DNA of 64,000 nucleotides from Bacteroidia bacterium (GCA_030432635.1 JAUIMB010000003.1:62001-126000); one strand, 5' to 3'; shown: positions 18,419 through 26,968, counted from the stretch's first letter. Notes: generated by a model from the sequence alone, not told the origin. Numbers and translations are program-made.

Positions 18419-19633
18419 TTAAATCAACATCATTTTAGCCTTATTCAAGGCCATAACAAAAGTGTCTATTTCGACTTTTGTATTGTAAAATGCAAAGGAA
18501 GCCCTAACCGTTCCCGGAATCCCATAGAAATCCATAATAGGTTGGGCACAGTGATGTCCTGTACGTACAGCAATTCCCATTTTATCGAGAATCGTTCCGA
18601 TATCATAAGGATGAATCCCTTCGATATTAAACGATATGACTGATGTCTTTTCTTTTGCTGTTCCATAGATCTTCAGTCCTTCTATTTTGAGTAACGCCTC
18701 AGTAGCATAGACTAAAAGTTCATGTTCATAGTTAGAGATATTGGCAAAGCCTAAAGCATTCATATAATCAACTGCAGCTCCAAATACAATGCCACCACAT
18801 ATATTTGGAGTTCCAGCTTCAAATTTGTGTGGTAAATCTGCATAGGTTGTTTTTTCAAAAGTTACTTCACTTATCATTTCACCTCCACCTTGATAAGGTG
18901 GCAATTTTTGGAGCCACTTTTCCTTTCCGTAGAGCAGACCTACTCCAGTTGGGCCACACATTTTATGTGCTGAAGTCACGTAAAAATCAACATCCAATTC
19001 TTGAACATTGGGTTTGATATGTGGGCAGGCTTGCGCACCATCAACTAAAACAGCTGCACCAACTTTATGTGCGCTTTCTATGATATGCTTTATCGGATTT
19101 ATCGTTCCCAAGGCATTAGAAACATGGTTGAAAAACACAAGTTTTGTGCGTTCTGAAAGCATTTCAGCAAAAACATTCATCTCTAATTCGCCTTCCAGAT
19201 TCATAGGGATAACCTTGAGAGAGGCTCCAGTCCGTTCACAAAGCATTTGCCAAGGCACAATATTGCTGTGATGCTCCATGGCTGAAACCAAGACTTCATC
19301 TCCTTCATTTAAGAACCCAGAAAACCCGTTGGCTACCAAATTGATACCATGTGTAGTTCCTGAAGTGAATATGATTTCGTGGCTATGCTCTGCATTAAAA
19401 TGCCTTTGCAGTTTTAGTCTTGCTTGCTCATAAAGATCTGTGGCTTCCTGACTTAAAGCATGCACGCCTCGATGGATATTGGCATTGTATTTAGAATAAT
19501 ACTCTACGATTGCTTCAATAACCTGTTGTGGCGTTTGGGACGTTGCAGCATTATCAAAATATATCAAGGGTTTTCCGTTCACCTGTCGCTTTAGGATAGG
19601 AAAATCAGCTCTAACTTTTTCTATATCTATCAT
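18419..19633 (-). CDS. sufS: SufS cysteine desulfurase
   Basis: The 404-residue PLP enzyme is full length. The PLP-binding Lys224 lies in TSAHKMCGPTGVG, and the catalytic Cys362 lies in RTGHHCAQP, the group II (SufS) form. It removes sulfur from cysteine as an enzyme persulfide and hands it to SufE. In related genomes it usually follows sufD directly. Here a plus-strand PadR cassette separates them, and sufS has its own -7 box 5 nt before the ATG. Confidence 0.96.
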   Translation of the reverse strand: MIDIEKVRADFPILKRQVNGKPLIYFDNAATSQTPQQVIEAIVEYYSKYNANIHRGVHALSQEATDLYEQARLKLQRHFNAEHSHEIIFTSGTTHGINLVANGFSGFLNEGDEVLVSAMEHHSNIVPWQMLCERTGASLKVIPMNLEGELEMNVFAEMLSERTKLVFFNHVSNALGTINPIKHIIESAHKVGAAVLVDGAQACPHIKPNVQELDVDFYVTSAHKMCGPTGVGLLYGKEKWLQKLPPYQGGGEMISEVTFEKTTYADLPHKFEAGTPNICGGIVFGAAVDYMNALGFANISNYEHELLVYATEALLKIEGLKIYGTAKEKTSVISFNIEGIHPYDIGTILDKMGIAVRTGHHCAQPIMDFYGIPGTVRASFAFYNTKVEIDTFVMALNKAKMMLI

Positions 19634-19638
19634 AGCTA

Positions 19639-19646
19639 CAAAATTA
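19639..19646 (-). promoter_or_regulatory. -7 box of sufS
   Basis: TAATTTTG on the minus strand matches TAnnTTTG and ends 5 nt before ATG 19633. No TTG is seen at the usual -33 distance. It would let sufS be transcribed apart from sufABCD. Confidence 0.45.
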
Positions 19647-19706
19647 CGAGATGTTTAGCTAATAAGTCATTCCTTCAAATAAACTTATAAAATTTTTAGC
19701 ATTTTA

Positions 19707-19737
19707 TTTGTATACATTTATATAAAATGTATATTTG
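19707..19737 (+). promoter_or_regulatory. padR promoter with embedded palindromic operator
   Basis: TTTG (19707-19710), a 19-nt spacer and TATATTTG (19730-19737) form a consensus promoter that ends 4 nt before ATG 19742. The spacer and half the -7 box are filled by the inverted repeat TATACATTT-N5-AAATGTATA (19711-19733), with perfect 9-bp arms. PadR proteins bind AT-rich dyads of this type, so autorepression is likely. Confidence 0.65.
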
Positions 19738-19741
19738 TCAT

Positions 19742-20080
19742 ATGTATAGTAAAGAACTCACCAAAGGTACTCTACAACCCATCATATTAAAACTGATTAA
19801 CAGTCGCGATAAGATGTATGGTTACGAGATAACGCAAGAAGTTAAAAAGATTACTTCAGGGAAGATTGATATTTCTGAAGGTGCTTTATACCCTATCCTC
19901 CATCGATTGGAAGCCAAAGGTGTGCTAAGCACTGAAAAAATATATCTAGGTAAGCGTGTAAGAAAGTATTATTCAGTCACTAAAACCGGAAAACAAATGG
20001 TAGCTGATGTCACCCATGAAATCAATGATTTTATCAATACTCTGGATCTCATATTTAACTCCAAAACACAAAACTCATGA
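19742..20080 (+). CDS. PadR family transcriptional regulator
   Basis: From ATG 19742 the protein has 112 residues. It begins MYSKELTKGTLQPIIL, then has the winged-helix core YGYEITQEVKKIT, SEGALYPILHRLEAKG and RKYYSVTKTGK, and a C-terminal dimerisation helix. An upstream ATG (19727) lies inside the predicted promoter and is unlikely. The stop codon overlaps the next start (ATGA), so the downstream membrane protein is translationally coupled. In such pairs PadR usually controls its own operon; the inducer is unknown. Confidence 0.9.
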   Translation: MYSKELTKGTLQPIILKLINSRDKMYGYEITQEVKKITSGKIDISEGALYPILHRLEAKGVLSTEKIYLGKRVRKYYSVTKTGKQMVADVTHEINDFINTLDLIFNSKTQNS

Positions 20081-20505
20081 AACTATCTTCTGAACACATC
20101 GAATTTATAGAGAACAATCTTAAGCTTTACGGAATCAAATCGAAAGATTTGCGTGAAGATGTATTGGACCATATATGCACTTACATTGAAACTCAAGACT
20201 CTGGTGACTTCAACACCTTATATCAAGAAGCACTTCAAAAATTTGGTGGCTATTCTAGTTTTCAAAACTTACAGTTAGAGACCAATTGGCAAAAAGTGAA
20301 TAAAGAACTAAACCTTTTAAACAACATCAAATTTTTTGTTGGATGTACAGCGTGTATGTTGTTGGCAACAAGCTTGGTTTTCAAATTGATGCATTGGCCA
20401 TTTGCGAATGTTATGTTGGTATGTGCCATACTAAGCTTAGCCTTAATCGCCTTACCCATTCATTTTTATCAAAGACATAAATTGTCTACTCAAAAACTCT
20501 CTTAA
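20077..20505 (+). CDS. PadR-linked membrane protein
   Basis: The 142-residue protein overlaps padR by 4 nt. Residues 1-75 form a soluble helical domain (EHIEFIENNLKLYGIK, REDVLDHICTYIE) that resembles the HAAS-type domains found next to PadR regulators. Two membrane segments follow (about 88-108 and 112-131), ending in HWPFANVMLV and PIHFYQRHK. The last stretch is shared with the next small protein. A role in sensing or in modulating PadR is plausible from the pairing but unproven. Confidence 0.75.
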   Translation: MKLSSEHIEFIENNLKLYGIKSKDLREDVLDHICTYIETQDSGDFNTLYQEALQKFGGYSSFQNLQLETNWQKVNKELNLLNNIKFFVGCTACMLLATSLVFKLMHWPFANVMLVCAILSLALIALPIHFYQRHKLSTQKLS

Positions 20506-20514
20506 TCATTTATC

Positions 20515-20694
20515 ATGAAAAAATCATTTTACATCTTAGGGTTCTTAAGCTTTTTTACCTTAGGAATTGGTGCCATGTTCGAATTCTTACAATGGCCTTA
20601 TGCAGGAATTATAGTGTTTGTCGGGTTCCTGTTTTTAAACTTTGGACTCATCCCAACATATTTCTATCAGAAATATCGAATGGAAAAAAACTAA
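20515..20694 (+). CDS. 59-residue membrane protein of the PadR cassette
   Basis: A complete ORF runs from ATG 20515 to TAA 20694. It is 9 nt after the preceding stop and encodes two membrane helices (MKKSFYILGFLSFFTLG and GIIVFVGFLFLNFGLIP). The segment LQWPYAG...PTYFYQKYR closely parallels MHWPFAN...PIHFYQRHK of the upstream protein, so the two look like duplicated modules. The WP-A motif also recalls membrane segments of GldL-like proteins, but this is only a resemblance. Its end overlaps the convergent sufD stop by 4 nt. Confidence 0.7.
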   Translation: MKKSFYILGFLSFFTLGIGAMFEFLQWPYAGIIVFVGFLFLNFGLIPTYFYQKYRMEKN

Positions 20695-22004
20695 AGGTCA
20701 AACCCAATATTAACACCTAATTTATTGGCTATAATCTTTGTGATGCGTTGTTTGATTTCAGGGATTTTCACTGAATCGAGAACATTGTTGCTAAAGGCAA
20801 ACATCAACAATGCTTTAGCTTCCTTTTCTGGAATGCCTCGTGAGCGCATGTAAAACATTGCGCTATCATCCAGCTGTCCAATGGTACATCCATGTGAACA
20901 CTTGACATCGTCAGCAAATATTTCGAGTTGTGGTTTGGTATTTATAGACGCTTTATCACTTAGCAAAATGTTATTGTTGGCTTGAAAAGCATCAGTTTTT
21001 TGGGCTTCCTTTTCAACTAGCACTTTCCCGTTAAAAACACCTGTAGCCTTGTCTGCAAAAATACCTTTGTAATCTTGATGGCTTTCACAATTCGGTTCTA
21101 TATGGTGTACCAATGTATTGTGATCCACATGCTGCTTGTCTCCTATAATTGTGACGCCTTTTAGTGTTGAATCAATACGTTCGCCTTCCTGATAAAAATT
21201 GAGGTTATTTCTAGTAAGTTGTCCTCCAAATGAAAAGGTATGTACAGAAACATGACTTTCGCGCTTCTGCTTTATAAACGTATTATCGATTAAGGAAGCG
21301 GTCTGCTTGTCATTCTGTATTTTGTAATAATCTATAATTGCTCGTTTATTGGCAAAAATCTCAGTGACACTATTGGTCAGAACCGCATTATCAGTGAGAC
21401 TCTGGTGTCGTTCAATAATCTGTACATGAGAGTTTTCTCCAACGACGATAAGATTACGAGGTTGTAGCATCTGGGCAGATTCATTTCCTGTTGAAAAATG
21501 GATGATCTGAATCGGTTTTTGAACGATTTTGTTCTTCGGAATATTAATATAGGCACCTTCCTGAGAAAACGCTGTATTTAATGAGGATAAGCTGTCCTTG
21601 GTTGCAGCTTTGTTAAAGTAGTTCTCAATGACCAATCTGTATTTAGGTTTGGATAATGCTGAGGACATCAAACATACATCCATGCCATCATGAGTCGTTT
21701 GTGACAGGTGTGACGAATATTTCCCATCGATAAAAATGATTTTATAGGTGTCTATATCATGAATGAAATATTTTTTCACCTCTTTGTAATCGAGAACGTT
21801 TTCCTGTTTAGGGAACACACTGTAATTGTGCTTCAAGACACTATTTAAGGAGGTATATTTCCAAGCTTCATCGCGCTTTGACGGAAAGCCTTTGTTCTCA
21901 AAAACCTTTATCGCTTCGCTTCTTACATCATGTATAGGTGTATCGACATCAATCGAATTCTCGAATGCCATAAATGACGATACTAACTTCTCTTTTAAAT
22001 CCAT
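20691..22004 (-). CDS. sufD: Fe-S cluster assembly protein SufD
   Basis: The 437-residue protein has the SufB/SufD beta-helix and conserved C-terminal motif (DDVKCSHGCTIGQLDDSAMFYMRSRGIPEKEA). SufD pairs with SufB on the SufBC2D scaffold, where clusters are built. The N-terminal region carries DEAWKYTSL, typical of SufD. It starts 33 nt after the sufC stop in the sufA-B-lipoprotein-C-D run. Confidence 0.95.
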   Translation of the reverse strand: MDLKEKLVSSFMAFENSIDVDTPIHDVRSEAIKVFENKGFPSKRDEAWKYTSLNSVLKHNYSVFPKQENVLDYKEVKKYFIHDIDTYKIIFIDGKYSSHLSQTTHDGMDVCLMSSALSKPKYRLVIENYFNKAATKDSLSSLNTAFSQEGAYINIPKNKIVQKPIQIIHFSTGNESAQMLQPRNLIVVGENSHVQIIERHQSLTDNAVLTNSVTEIFANKRAIIDYYKIQNDKQTASLIDNTFIKQKRESHVSVHTFSFGGQLTRNNLNFYQEGERIDSTLKGVTIIGDKQHVDHNTLVHHIEPNCESHQDYKGIFADKATGVFNGKVLVEKEAQKTDAFQANNNILLSDKASINTKPQLEIFADDVKCSHGCTIGQLDDSAMFYMRSRGIPEKEAKALLMFAFSNNVLDSVKIPEIKQRITKIIANKLGVNIGFDL

Positions 22005-22037
22005 TTCTTTCAGTGTTCAGTAATCTGGTTTCAGGCC

Positions 22038-22790
22038 TTATGCACCTACCTCATCTTTAATCCAATCGTAACCTTTTGCCTCAAGCTCATGAGCCAGTTC
22101 TTTTGGTCCAGATTTTACAATACGACCATTGTGCAATACATGAACAAAATCTGGGACGATATAGTCCAGCAAGCGCTGGTAATGTGTAATGACAACAACT
22201 GCATTATCCTTACTTTTAAGTTTATTCACACCGTTCGCCACAATACGCAAGGCATCGATATCCAAACCAGAATCGGTCTCATCCAAAATAGCCAATTTTG
22301 GCTCGAGCATTGCCATTTGAAAAATCTCATTACGTTTTTTCTCACCTCCTGAAAATCCTTCATTTAAAGAGCGTGATAGAAACTTACGATCGATCTCCAA
22401 AAGCTCAGCCTTTTCTCGAATCATTTTTAGCATTTCGTTGGCTGGCATATCCTCCAACCCTTTAGCCTTTCGTGTTTCGTTGATTGCCGTTTTCATGAAG
22501 TTGGTCACACTCACGCCTGGGATTTCCACTGGATATTGAAACGAGAGGAAGATTCCCTTATGCGCTCGTTCTTCGGCAGAAAGTTCTTCAATGTCCTCTC
22601 CGTTAAGTGAGATTTCACCTTTGTCGACTTCATACTCTTCCTTTCCAGCAATCACAGATGCCAAGGTACTTTTTCCCGAACCATTAGGTCCCATTATTGC
22701 ATGGACTTCACCTGGTTTTACTTCTAGATTTATACCTCTTAAAATGGCCTTATCTTCGACACTCGCGTGTAAATCTTTTATCTTTAGCAT
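22038..22790 (-). CDS. sufC: Fe-S cluster assembly ATPase SufC
   Basis: From the preferred start MLKIKDLHASV (22790) the ABC ATPase has 250 residues. A longer in-frame start at 22817 adds 9 residues atypical of SufC. Motifs are Walker A GPNGSGKST, signature FSGGEKKRNEI, Walker B LAILDETDSGLD, and the H-loop in VVITHYQ. It powers conformational change of the SufBD scaffold. Confidence 0.95.
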   Translation of the reverse strand: MLKIKDLHASVEDKAILRGINLEVKPGEVHAIMGPNGSGKSTLASVIAGKEEYEVDKGEISLNGEDIEELSAEERAHKGIFLSFQYPVEIPGVSVTNFMKTAINETRKAKGLEDMPANEMLKMIREKAELLEIDRKFLSRSLNEGFSGGEKKRNEIFQMAMLEPKLAILDETDSGLDIDALRIVANGVNKLKSKDNAVVVITHYQRLLDYIVPDFVHVLHNGRIVKSGPKELAHELEAKGYDWIKDEVGA

Positions 22791-22859
22791 AGTTGATAAT
22801 TCAATTTCAATGCACAATGTCTATCACTGTCACTGTGCACTCATCGTGTTATAGCTTTG

Positions 22860-23294
22860 TTAGTTTTCCTTTCCAATTTTAATGATGTCTTGGTCCTCAG
22901 GACTAGGTTCAGACACTTTCAAGATTTCCTTGATTTCAATTTTATTTTCCCATCCTTCTTCATTTGGGTCTTTTTTAAACATTCGACCTCTAATCGTCAC
23001 GGGAACCATATCTTCTGGTTCTTTTTTGTACGTGTTGGTTTGCTCAACGAGTTCATGCATTTTGTCATCCACAACTATAGCATAAACTTCAGTTGGTGTT
23101 TGTAAAACGGCAGCGTCTTTATAGTATAGAAACTTTCCGTGAATAGCAATCAGTCCATCATTTTGCTTAAGGGTCTTGCCATCCTTCGAAGTTGCTTCCG
23201 TTTGATTTTCAGTGGTTTGTTCTTCAACTTTTTGGTCGTTCTTGCAGTTCAAAACAACTACAAACATGAACAATAAAATGAGTGTTTTCTTCAT
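22860..23294 (-). CDS. Small lipoprotein inserted between sufB and sufC
   Basis: The 144-residue protein has a lipoprotein signal (MKKTLILLFMFVVVLNCKN, lipid Cys17), an acidic Thr/Glu/Gln-rich linker and a compact beta domain (about 45-130) with an OB-like pattern (GLIAIHGKFLYYKDAAVL, VPVTIRGRMFKKDP). I do not recognise the family. It sits 30 nt after sufB and about 70 nt before sufC, so it is probably on the suf mRNA. An envelope lipoprotein is unexpected there. Confidence 0.75.
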   Translation of the reverse strand: MKKTLILLFMFVVVLNCKNDQKVEEQTTENQTEATSKDGKTLKQNDGLIAIHGKFLYYKDAAVLQTPTEVYAIVVDDKMHELVEQTNTYKKEPEDMVPVTIRGRMFKKDPNEEGWENKIEIKEILKVSEPSPEDQDIIKIGKEN

Positions 23295-23324
23295 CGTATT
23301 AGTACTTGTAAATATATGTTTGGG

Positions 23325-24773
23325 TTAGCCTACACTTCCTTCAAGGCTTATCTCCAATAACTTCTGTGCTTCTACTGCAAATTCCATGGGAAGCTTGTTC
23401 AATACTTCCTTACTAAACCCATTAACGATTAAGGCAATCGCCTTTTCAGTATCTATCCCTCTTTGATTGCAGTAAAAAATCTGGTCTTCACCAATTTTGC
23501 TGGTCGTTGCTTCGTGCTCTATTTGAGCGGTTTTATTTTTAGCTTCGATATATGGGAATGTATGCGCTCCACATTCATTTCCCATTAACAAACTATCGCA
23601 TTGCGAAAAGTTACGAGCGTTGTCTGCTCGCGAACTGATTTGCACCAGACCTCTGTAGGAGTTTTGGGATTTTCCTGCAGAAATACCTTTGGAAATGATG
23701 GTTGATTTTGTGTTCTTTCCTAAGTGGATCATCTTGGTTCCAGTATCTGCCTGCTGAAAGTTATTGGTTACAGCGATTGAGTAAAATTCACCAACAGAAT
23801 AATCCCCTTTCAACACACATGAAGGGTATTTCCATGTTACGGCACTTCCTGTTTCGACTTGGGTCCATGAGATTTTTGAATTGGTTTCACATAGCCCTCT
23901 TTTGGTCACAAAATTGAAAACACCACCTTTGCCTTCAGCATTGCCAGGATACCAGTTTTGGACAGTTGAATATTTTATTTCAGCATCATCCAAAGCGATA
24001 AGCTCAACTACGGCTGCATGCAGTTGGTTTTCATCACGACTAGGTGCGGTACAACCCTCTAAATAAGACACGTAACTGCCTTCATCAGCAACAACCAAAG
24101 TGCGCTCAAACTGACCTGTTCCAGCTTGGTTGATTCTAAAATAGGTTGATAATTCCATCGGACATTTGACGCCTTTAGGAATGTAACAAAAGCTACCATC
24201 ACTGAATACAGCACTATTTAAGGCTGCATAAAAATTATCTGTTCGAGGAACCACTGTTCCTATGTGTTTTTTTACGAGTTCGGGATGTTCTTGGATAGCT
24301 TCGGAAATAGAACAAAAAATAATGCCCTTTTCTGCTAAAGTTTTTTTGAATGTTGTCGCTACAGAAACAGAATCCACAACAACATCCATGGCAACTCCAG
24401 CCAACTTTTTTTGCTCATCTAGAGATATTCCTAATTTTTTAAACGTTGCCAAAAGTTCAGGATCCACTTCATCTAAACTGTTGTACTTGGGTTTGCTATT
24501 TGGCGCAGAATAATAAGAAATAGCTTGAAAGTCAGGTTTTTCATAATTGACATTTGCCCAATCTGGTTCGGTCATCTCTTGCCAAATATTGAAAGCTTCC
24601 AATCGCCATTCGGTCATCCATTCGGGCTCGTTCTTTTTCTTCGAAATTGCCCTTACAATGTCTTCATTTAATCCAACAGGAAAGGTTTCAGATTCGATAT
24701 CTGTATAAAACCCATACTCGTACTCCTTGGTTTTTAACTCTTCCCGTAGATCGTCTTCGGTATATTTACTCAT
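23325..24773 (-). CDS. sufB: Fe-S cluster assembly protein SufB
   Basis: From [13 protein letters not shown] (24773) the protein has 482 residues, the normal SufB length; an in-frame codon 21 nt upstream is less likely. It carries [14 protein letters not shown], the beta-helix, a Cys-containing [10 protein letters not shown] segment and the C-terminal [15 protein letters not shown]. SufB is the main cluster-building scaffold subunit. It starts 25 nt after the sufA stop. Confidence 0.96.
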   Translation of the reverse strand: MSKYTEDDLREELKTKEYEYGFYTDIESETFPVGLNEDIVRAISKKKNEPEWMTEWRLEAFNIWQEMTEPDWANVNYEKPDFQAISYYSAPNSKPKYNSLDEVDPELLATFKKLGISLDEQKKLAGVAMDVVVDSVSVATTFKKTLAEKGIIFCSISEAIQEHPELVKKHIGTVVPRTDNFYAALNSAVFSDGSFCYIPKGVKCPMELSTYFRINQAGTGQFERTLVVADEGSYVSYLEGCTAPSRDENQLHAAVVELIALDDAEIKYSTVQNWYPGNAEGKGGVFNFVTKRGLCETNSKISWTQVETGSAVTWKYPSCVLKGDYSVGEFYSIAVTNNFQQADTGTKMIHLGKNTKSTIISKGISAGKSQNSYRGLVQISSRADNARNFSQCDSLLMGNECGAHTFPYIEAKNKTAQIEHEATTSKIGEDQIFYCNQRGIDTEKAIALIVNGFSKEVLNKLPMEFAVEAQKLLEISLEGSVG

Positions 24774-24798
24774 TTCAGTTTCAACTTTTAACATTCAA

Positions 24799-25128
24799 CT
24801 ACAAGGAAAATGATTCTCCGCAACCACAAGTTCGGTTGGCGTTCGGATTGTTGAACACAAATCCGGAACCGTTTAGCCCTCCTGAATATTCTAATGTGGT
24901 TCCTATAAGATATAAAAAACTCTTTTTGTCAACAATGATTTTTACGCCATTGTCTTCAAAGACTTTATCATCTTCGTTCTGTTTGTTGTCAAATTTTAAA
25001 TCATAAGACAGTCCTGAGCATCCACCACTCTTTACACCCACTCTTATAAAGTCAGTAACCACATCATAGCCATCATCGCTCATAAGCTCGATGACTTTCT
25101 TTTTGGCATTATCAGATACTTTAATCAC
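24799..25128 (-). CDS. sufA: A-type Fe-S carrier (SufA/IscA/HesB family)
   Basis: The 109-residue protein has the three A-type cysteines: Cys37 in KSGGCSGL, and Cys101 and Cys103 in RTCGCGESF. A-type carriers receive nascent clusters and pass them to apo-targets. It is the first gene of the suf run, with a -7 box 28 nt upstream. The symbol is by context; an erpA-like role is also possible. Confidence 0.93.
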   Translation of the reverse strand: MIKVSDNAKKKVIELMSDDGYDVVTDFIRVGVKSGGCSGLSYDLKFDNKQNEDDKVFEDNGVKIIVDKKSFLYLIGTTLEYSGGLNGSGFVFNNPNANRTCGCGESFSL

Positions 25129-25156
25129 TAGTATTGGATTTCGTCTAAATTAAGTG

Positions 25157-25164
25157 CAAATATA
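25157..25164 (-). promoter_or_regulatory. -7 box of the suf operon
   Basis: TATATTTG on the minus strand, followed by CACTT, lies 28 nt before the sufA ATG. No TTG is visible at 17-23 nt. I see no obvious regulator palindrome around it. Confidence 0.5.
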
Positions 25165-25272
25165 AGACATAAGTAGAGTTTATCCATACTTCCTAACATT
25201 ATATTAGCAAATGATAATATAATGAAACTGAATGAGAATTCTCAAGTTAAATTTCCCAAAGTAAACGCTCAA

Positions 25273-25512
25273 CTAGTACGATAATTGACGGTGAATGGGA
25301 TTATTTTTCAAGATAAAATAGGATTTTAAAGCAGAAATCAATCGCTTATTTTTGATGGGATGTGCATCAAACTCACCATAATCATTGACTTGAATTTCAG
25401 CATGACAAGTCTTACAGATTAATTTGTGTGCCGCTTCGGAAGGCATATTTGAGCGTTCCAGATTGTGTCCATAGACCGAACACGTCAAGCTATTTGAAGT
25501 ATAGTTATTCAT
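25273..25512 (-). CDS. Mini zinc-ribbon-like protein (family member 1)
   Basis: The 79-residue protein has a likely Cys2/His/Cys2 metal site: LTCSVYGHNLE then LICKTCHAEI, followed by a basic helical tail (NKRLISALKSYF). It is a divergent member of the family formed with 26708-26968 and 27044-27310. The CxxxGH and CxxCxxxL spacing resembles small zinc-finger proteins such as prophage DUF1660, but I cannot confirm membership. It shares a strong upstream motif with the third member. Confidence 0.65.
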   Translation of the reverse strand: MNNYTSNSLTCSVYGHNLERSNMPSEAAHKLICKTCHAEIQVNDYGEFDAHPIKNKRLISALKSYFILKNNPIHRQLSY

Positions 25513-25522
25513 AGTAGGTTAA

Positions 25523-25544
25523 AAAATTTGGGATAACTAACATA
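25523..25544 (-). promoter_or_regulatory. Upstream motif shared with 27317-27338 (copy 1)
   Basis: Reading the minus strand, TATGTTAGT-N2-TCCCAAATTTT ends 10 nt before the ATG of the first mini zinc protein. The same motif precedes the third family member, and both copies are preceded by TTTG a few nt upstream. It could be a promoter of a non-housekeeping sigma factor or an operator. Confidence 0.5.
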
Positions 25545-25659
25545 AGAAATCAAATCGAAAATCGGGTTCAAATACCTAATTTTTCGATGAACTGCAAAAG
25601 ATTGTTGCAATTGGATGGAGAAAAAGGTAAGATTGCAAGGCAAGCATCAAAAAAGCGAT

Positions 25660-25667
25660 TATTTTTG
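25660..25667 (+). promoter_or_regulatory. -7 box of thiL
   Basis: TATTTTTG matches TAnnTTTG and ends 4 nt before ATG 25672. TTG at 25633-25635 lies 24 nt upstream, slightly long for a -33 element. It supports the shorter thiL start and predicts a leaderless mRNA. Confidence 0.55.
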
Positions 25668-25671
25668 CAGC

Positions 25672-26724
25672 ATGATAGAAGATAAGAATCCTCAGCGTAC
25701 CGATTTAGAGCAACTTGGAGAGTTTGGTCTCATCGAACATTTGACCAAAAATTTTGATGTTAAACATACCTCTACCATTAAAGGTATTGGTGATGATGCA
25801 GCCGTATTGAACCACAACAAAAAACACATTGTTGTAACTACAGATATGCTCGTTGAAAACATACATTTTGATTTGAGTTATGTGCCTTTAAAGCATTTAG
25901 GTTACAAGGCTGTTGTTGTTAACTTAAGCGATGTTTATGCCATGAATGCTAATGCCACACAGATCACTGTATCTATCGCTGTATCTAACCGCTTTCCTTT
26001 GGAAGCACTTGAAGCACTATATGCTGGCATCGAAACAGCAGCAAAAATCTATAATGTGGATATCGTGGGTGGAGATACGACATCTTCAACAACGGGACTG
26101 ATCATTTCAGTAACTGCTATTGGTGAAGTTTCGGAAGAGGATGTGGTATATCGATCTGGTGCAAAACCAAACGATTTATTGGTGGTTACTGGTGATATTG
26201 GTGCCGCTTATATGGGCTTGCAGGTATTGGAGCGCGAAAAGGAAGTGTTTAAAGTGAATCCGCAAAACCAACCCGATCTCGAATTATATACCTATATTAT
26301 TGAACGTCAATTAAAACCTGAAGCTCGAAAAGATATTGTCGCCTTATTGAAGCAATTGGATGTTAAACCTACGTCGATGATAGATATTAGTGATGGTGTG
26401 TCGTCGGAAGTCATACACCTCTGTAAACATAGTGATGTTGGTGTTGAAATATATGAGTCTAAGATCCCTTTGGACCCTCAAGTAATTTCAACTTGTGAAG
26501 AGTTCAACATCGATAGCACCACGATTGCCTTAAATGGTGGTGAAGATTATGAACTGCTAATGACTATTGACCAAAACGACTTTCCGAAGATTAAGGGCAA
26601 TCCAAATTTAACAGTAATTGGCTACATCACTGAAAAAAATAGAGGCATGCATCTTATTACTAGAGGAGAGCAAGCCATTCCTATTATTGCCAAAGGGTGG
26701 AACGCACTTAAAAATGAGGAATAA
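25672..26724 (+). CDS. thiL: Thiamine-phosphate kinase ThiL
   Basis: From ATG 25672 the protein has 350 residues. The in-frame start 57 nt upstream would add an atypical tail and contain the promoter box. Motifs are those of the AIR synthase/ThiL fold: IGDDAAVL, TTDMLVENIHFD, NLSDVYAMNA, VGGDTTSS, MIDISDGVSS and LNGGEDYELL. ThiL phosphorylates thiamine phosphate to the cofactor thiamine diphosphate. Its 3' end overlaps the convergent mini zinc gene by 17 nt. Confidence 0.95.
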   Translation: MIEDKNPQRTDLEQLGEFGLIEHLTKNFDVKHTSTIKGIGDDAAVLNHNKKHIVVTTDMLVENIHFDLSYVPLKHLGYKAVVVNLSDVYAMNANATQITVSIAVSNRFPLEALEALYAGIETAAKIYNVDIVGGDTTSSTTGLIISVTAIGEVSEEDVVYRSGAKPNDLLVVTGDIGAAYMGLQVLEREKEVFKVNPQNQPDLELYTYIIERQLKPEARKDIVALLKQLDVKPTSMIDISDGVSSEVIHLCKHSDVGVEIYESKIPLDPQVISTCEEFNIDSTTIALNGGEDYELLMTIDQNDFPKIKGNPNLTVIGYITEKNRGMHLITRGEQAIPIIAKGWNALKNEE

Positions 26725-26968
26725 TATCTGCTGTAATTTTGTTGGGACTCTGAACCGAAGTACATCGTTTGGCCAACCTTCTATTGTGTATGCGTTCTAA
26801 AACCGAATTAATTTCCTTGAATTTGGGTGTTAAAGGCGTGAGGCCACCTTTACCATTTGTGGTTAATTGGGAGTTGCAGTGACTGCATTTGTACTCCTTA
26901 ACGTGGTACGTAATATTCCTTGACACTTCGTATTGATGTCCAAAGAATGAGCAGTAGAGACTTTTCAC
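26708..26968 (-). CDS. Mini zinc-ribbon-like protein (family member 2)
   Basis: The 86-residue protein starts at GTG 26968 and no in-frame ATG is suitable. The metal site is LYCSFFGHQYE then YKCSHCNSQL. The block HVKEY-C-C-QLTTNG, LTPK, EIN and LERIHNRR is nearly the same as in member 3. It has no membrane segment, and its Arg/Lys-rich helix could bind nucleic acid. The 3' end overlaps thiL on the opposite strand. Function unknown. Confidence 0.75.
   Translation of the reverse strand: MKSLYCSFFGHQYEVSRNITYHVKEYKCSHCNSQLTTNGKGGLTPLTPKFKEINSVLERIHNRRLAKRCTSVQSPNKITADIIPHF

Noticed and set aside
19707-20694. PadR cassette as a mobile element
   Set aside because: There are no transposase, integrase, target-site duplication or terminal repeats, and composition is like its surroundings.
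25560-25585. T-arm-like GGGTTCAAATACC before thiL
   Set aside because: The flanking bases do not form a T-stem, and no tRNA body is present.
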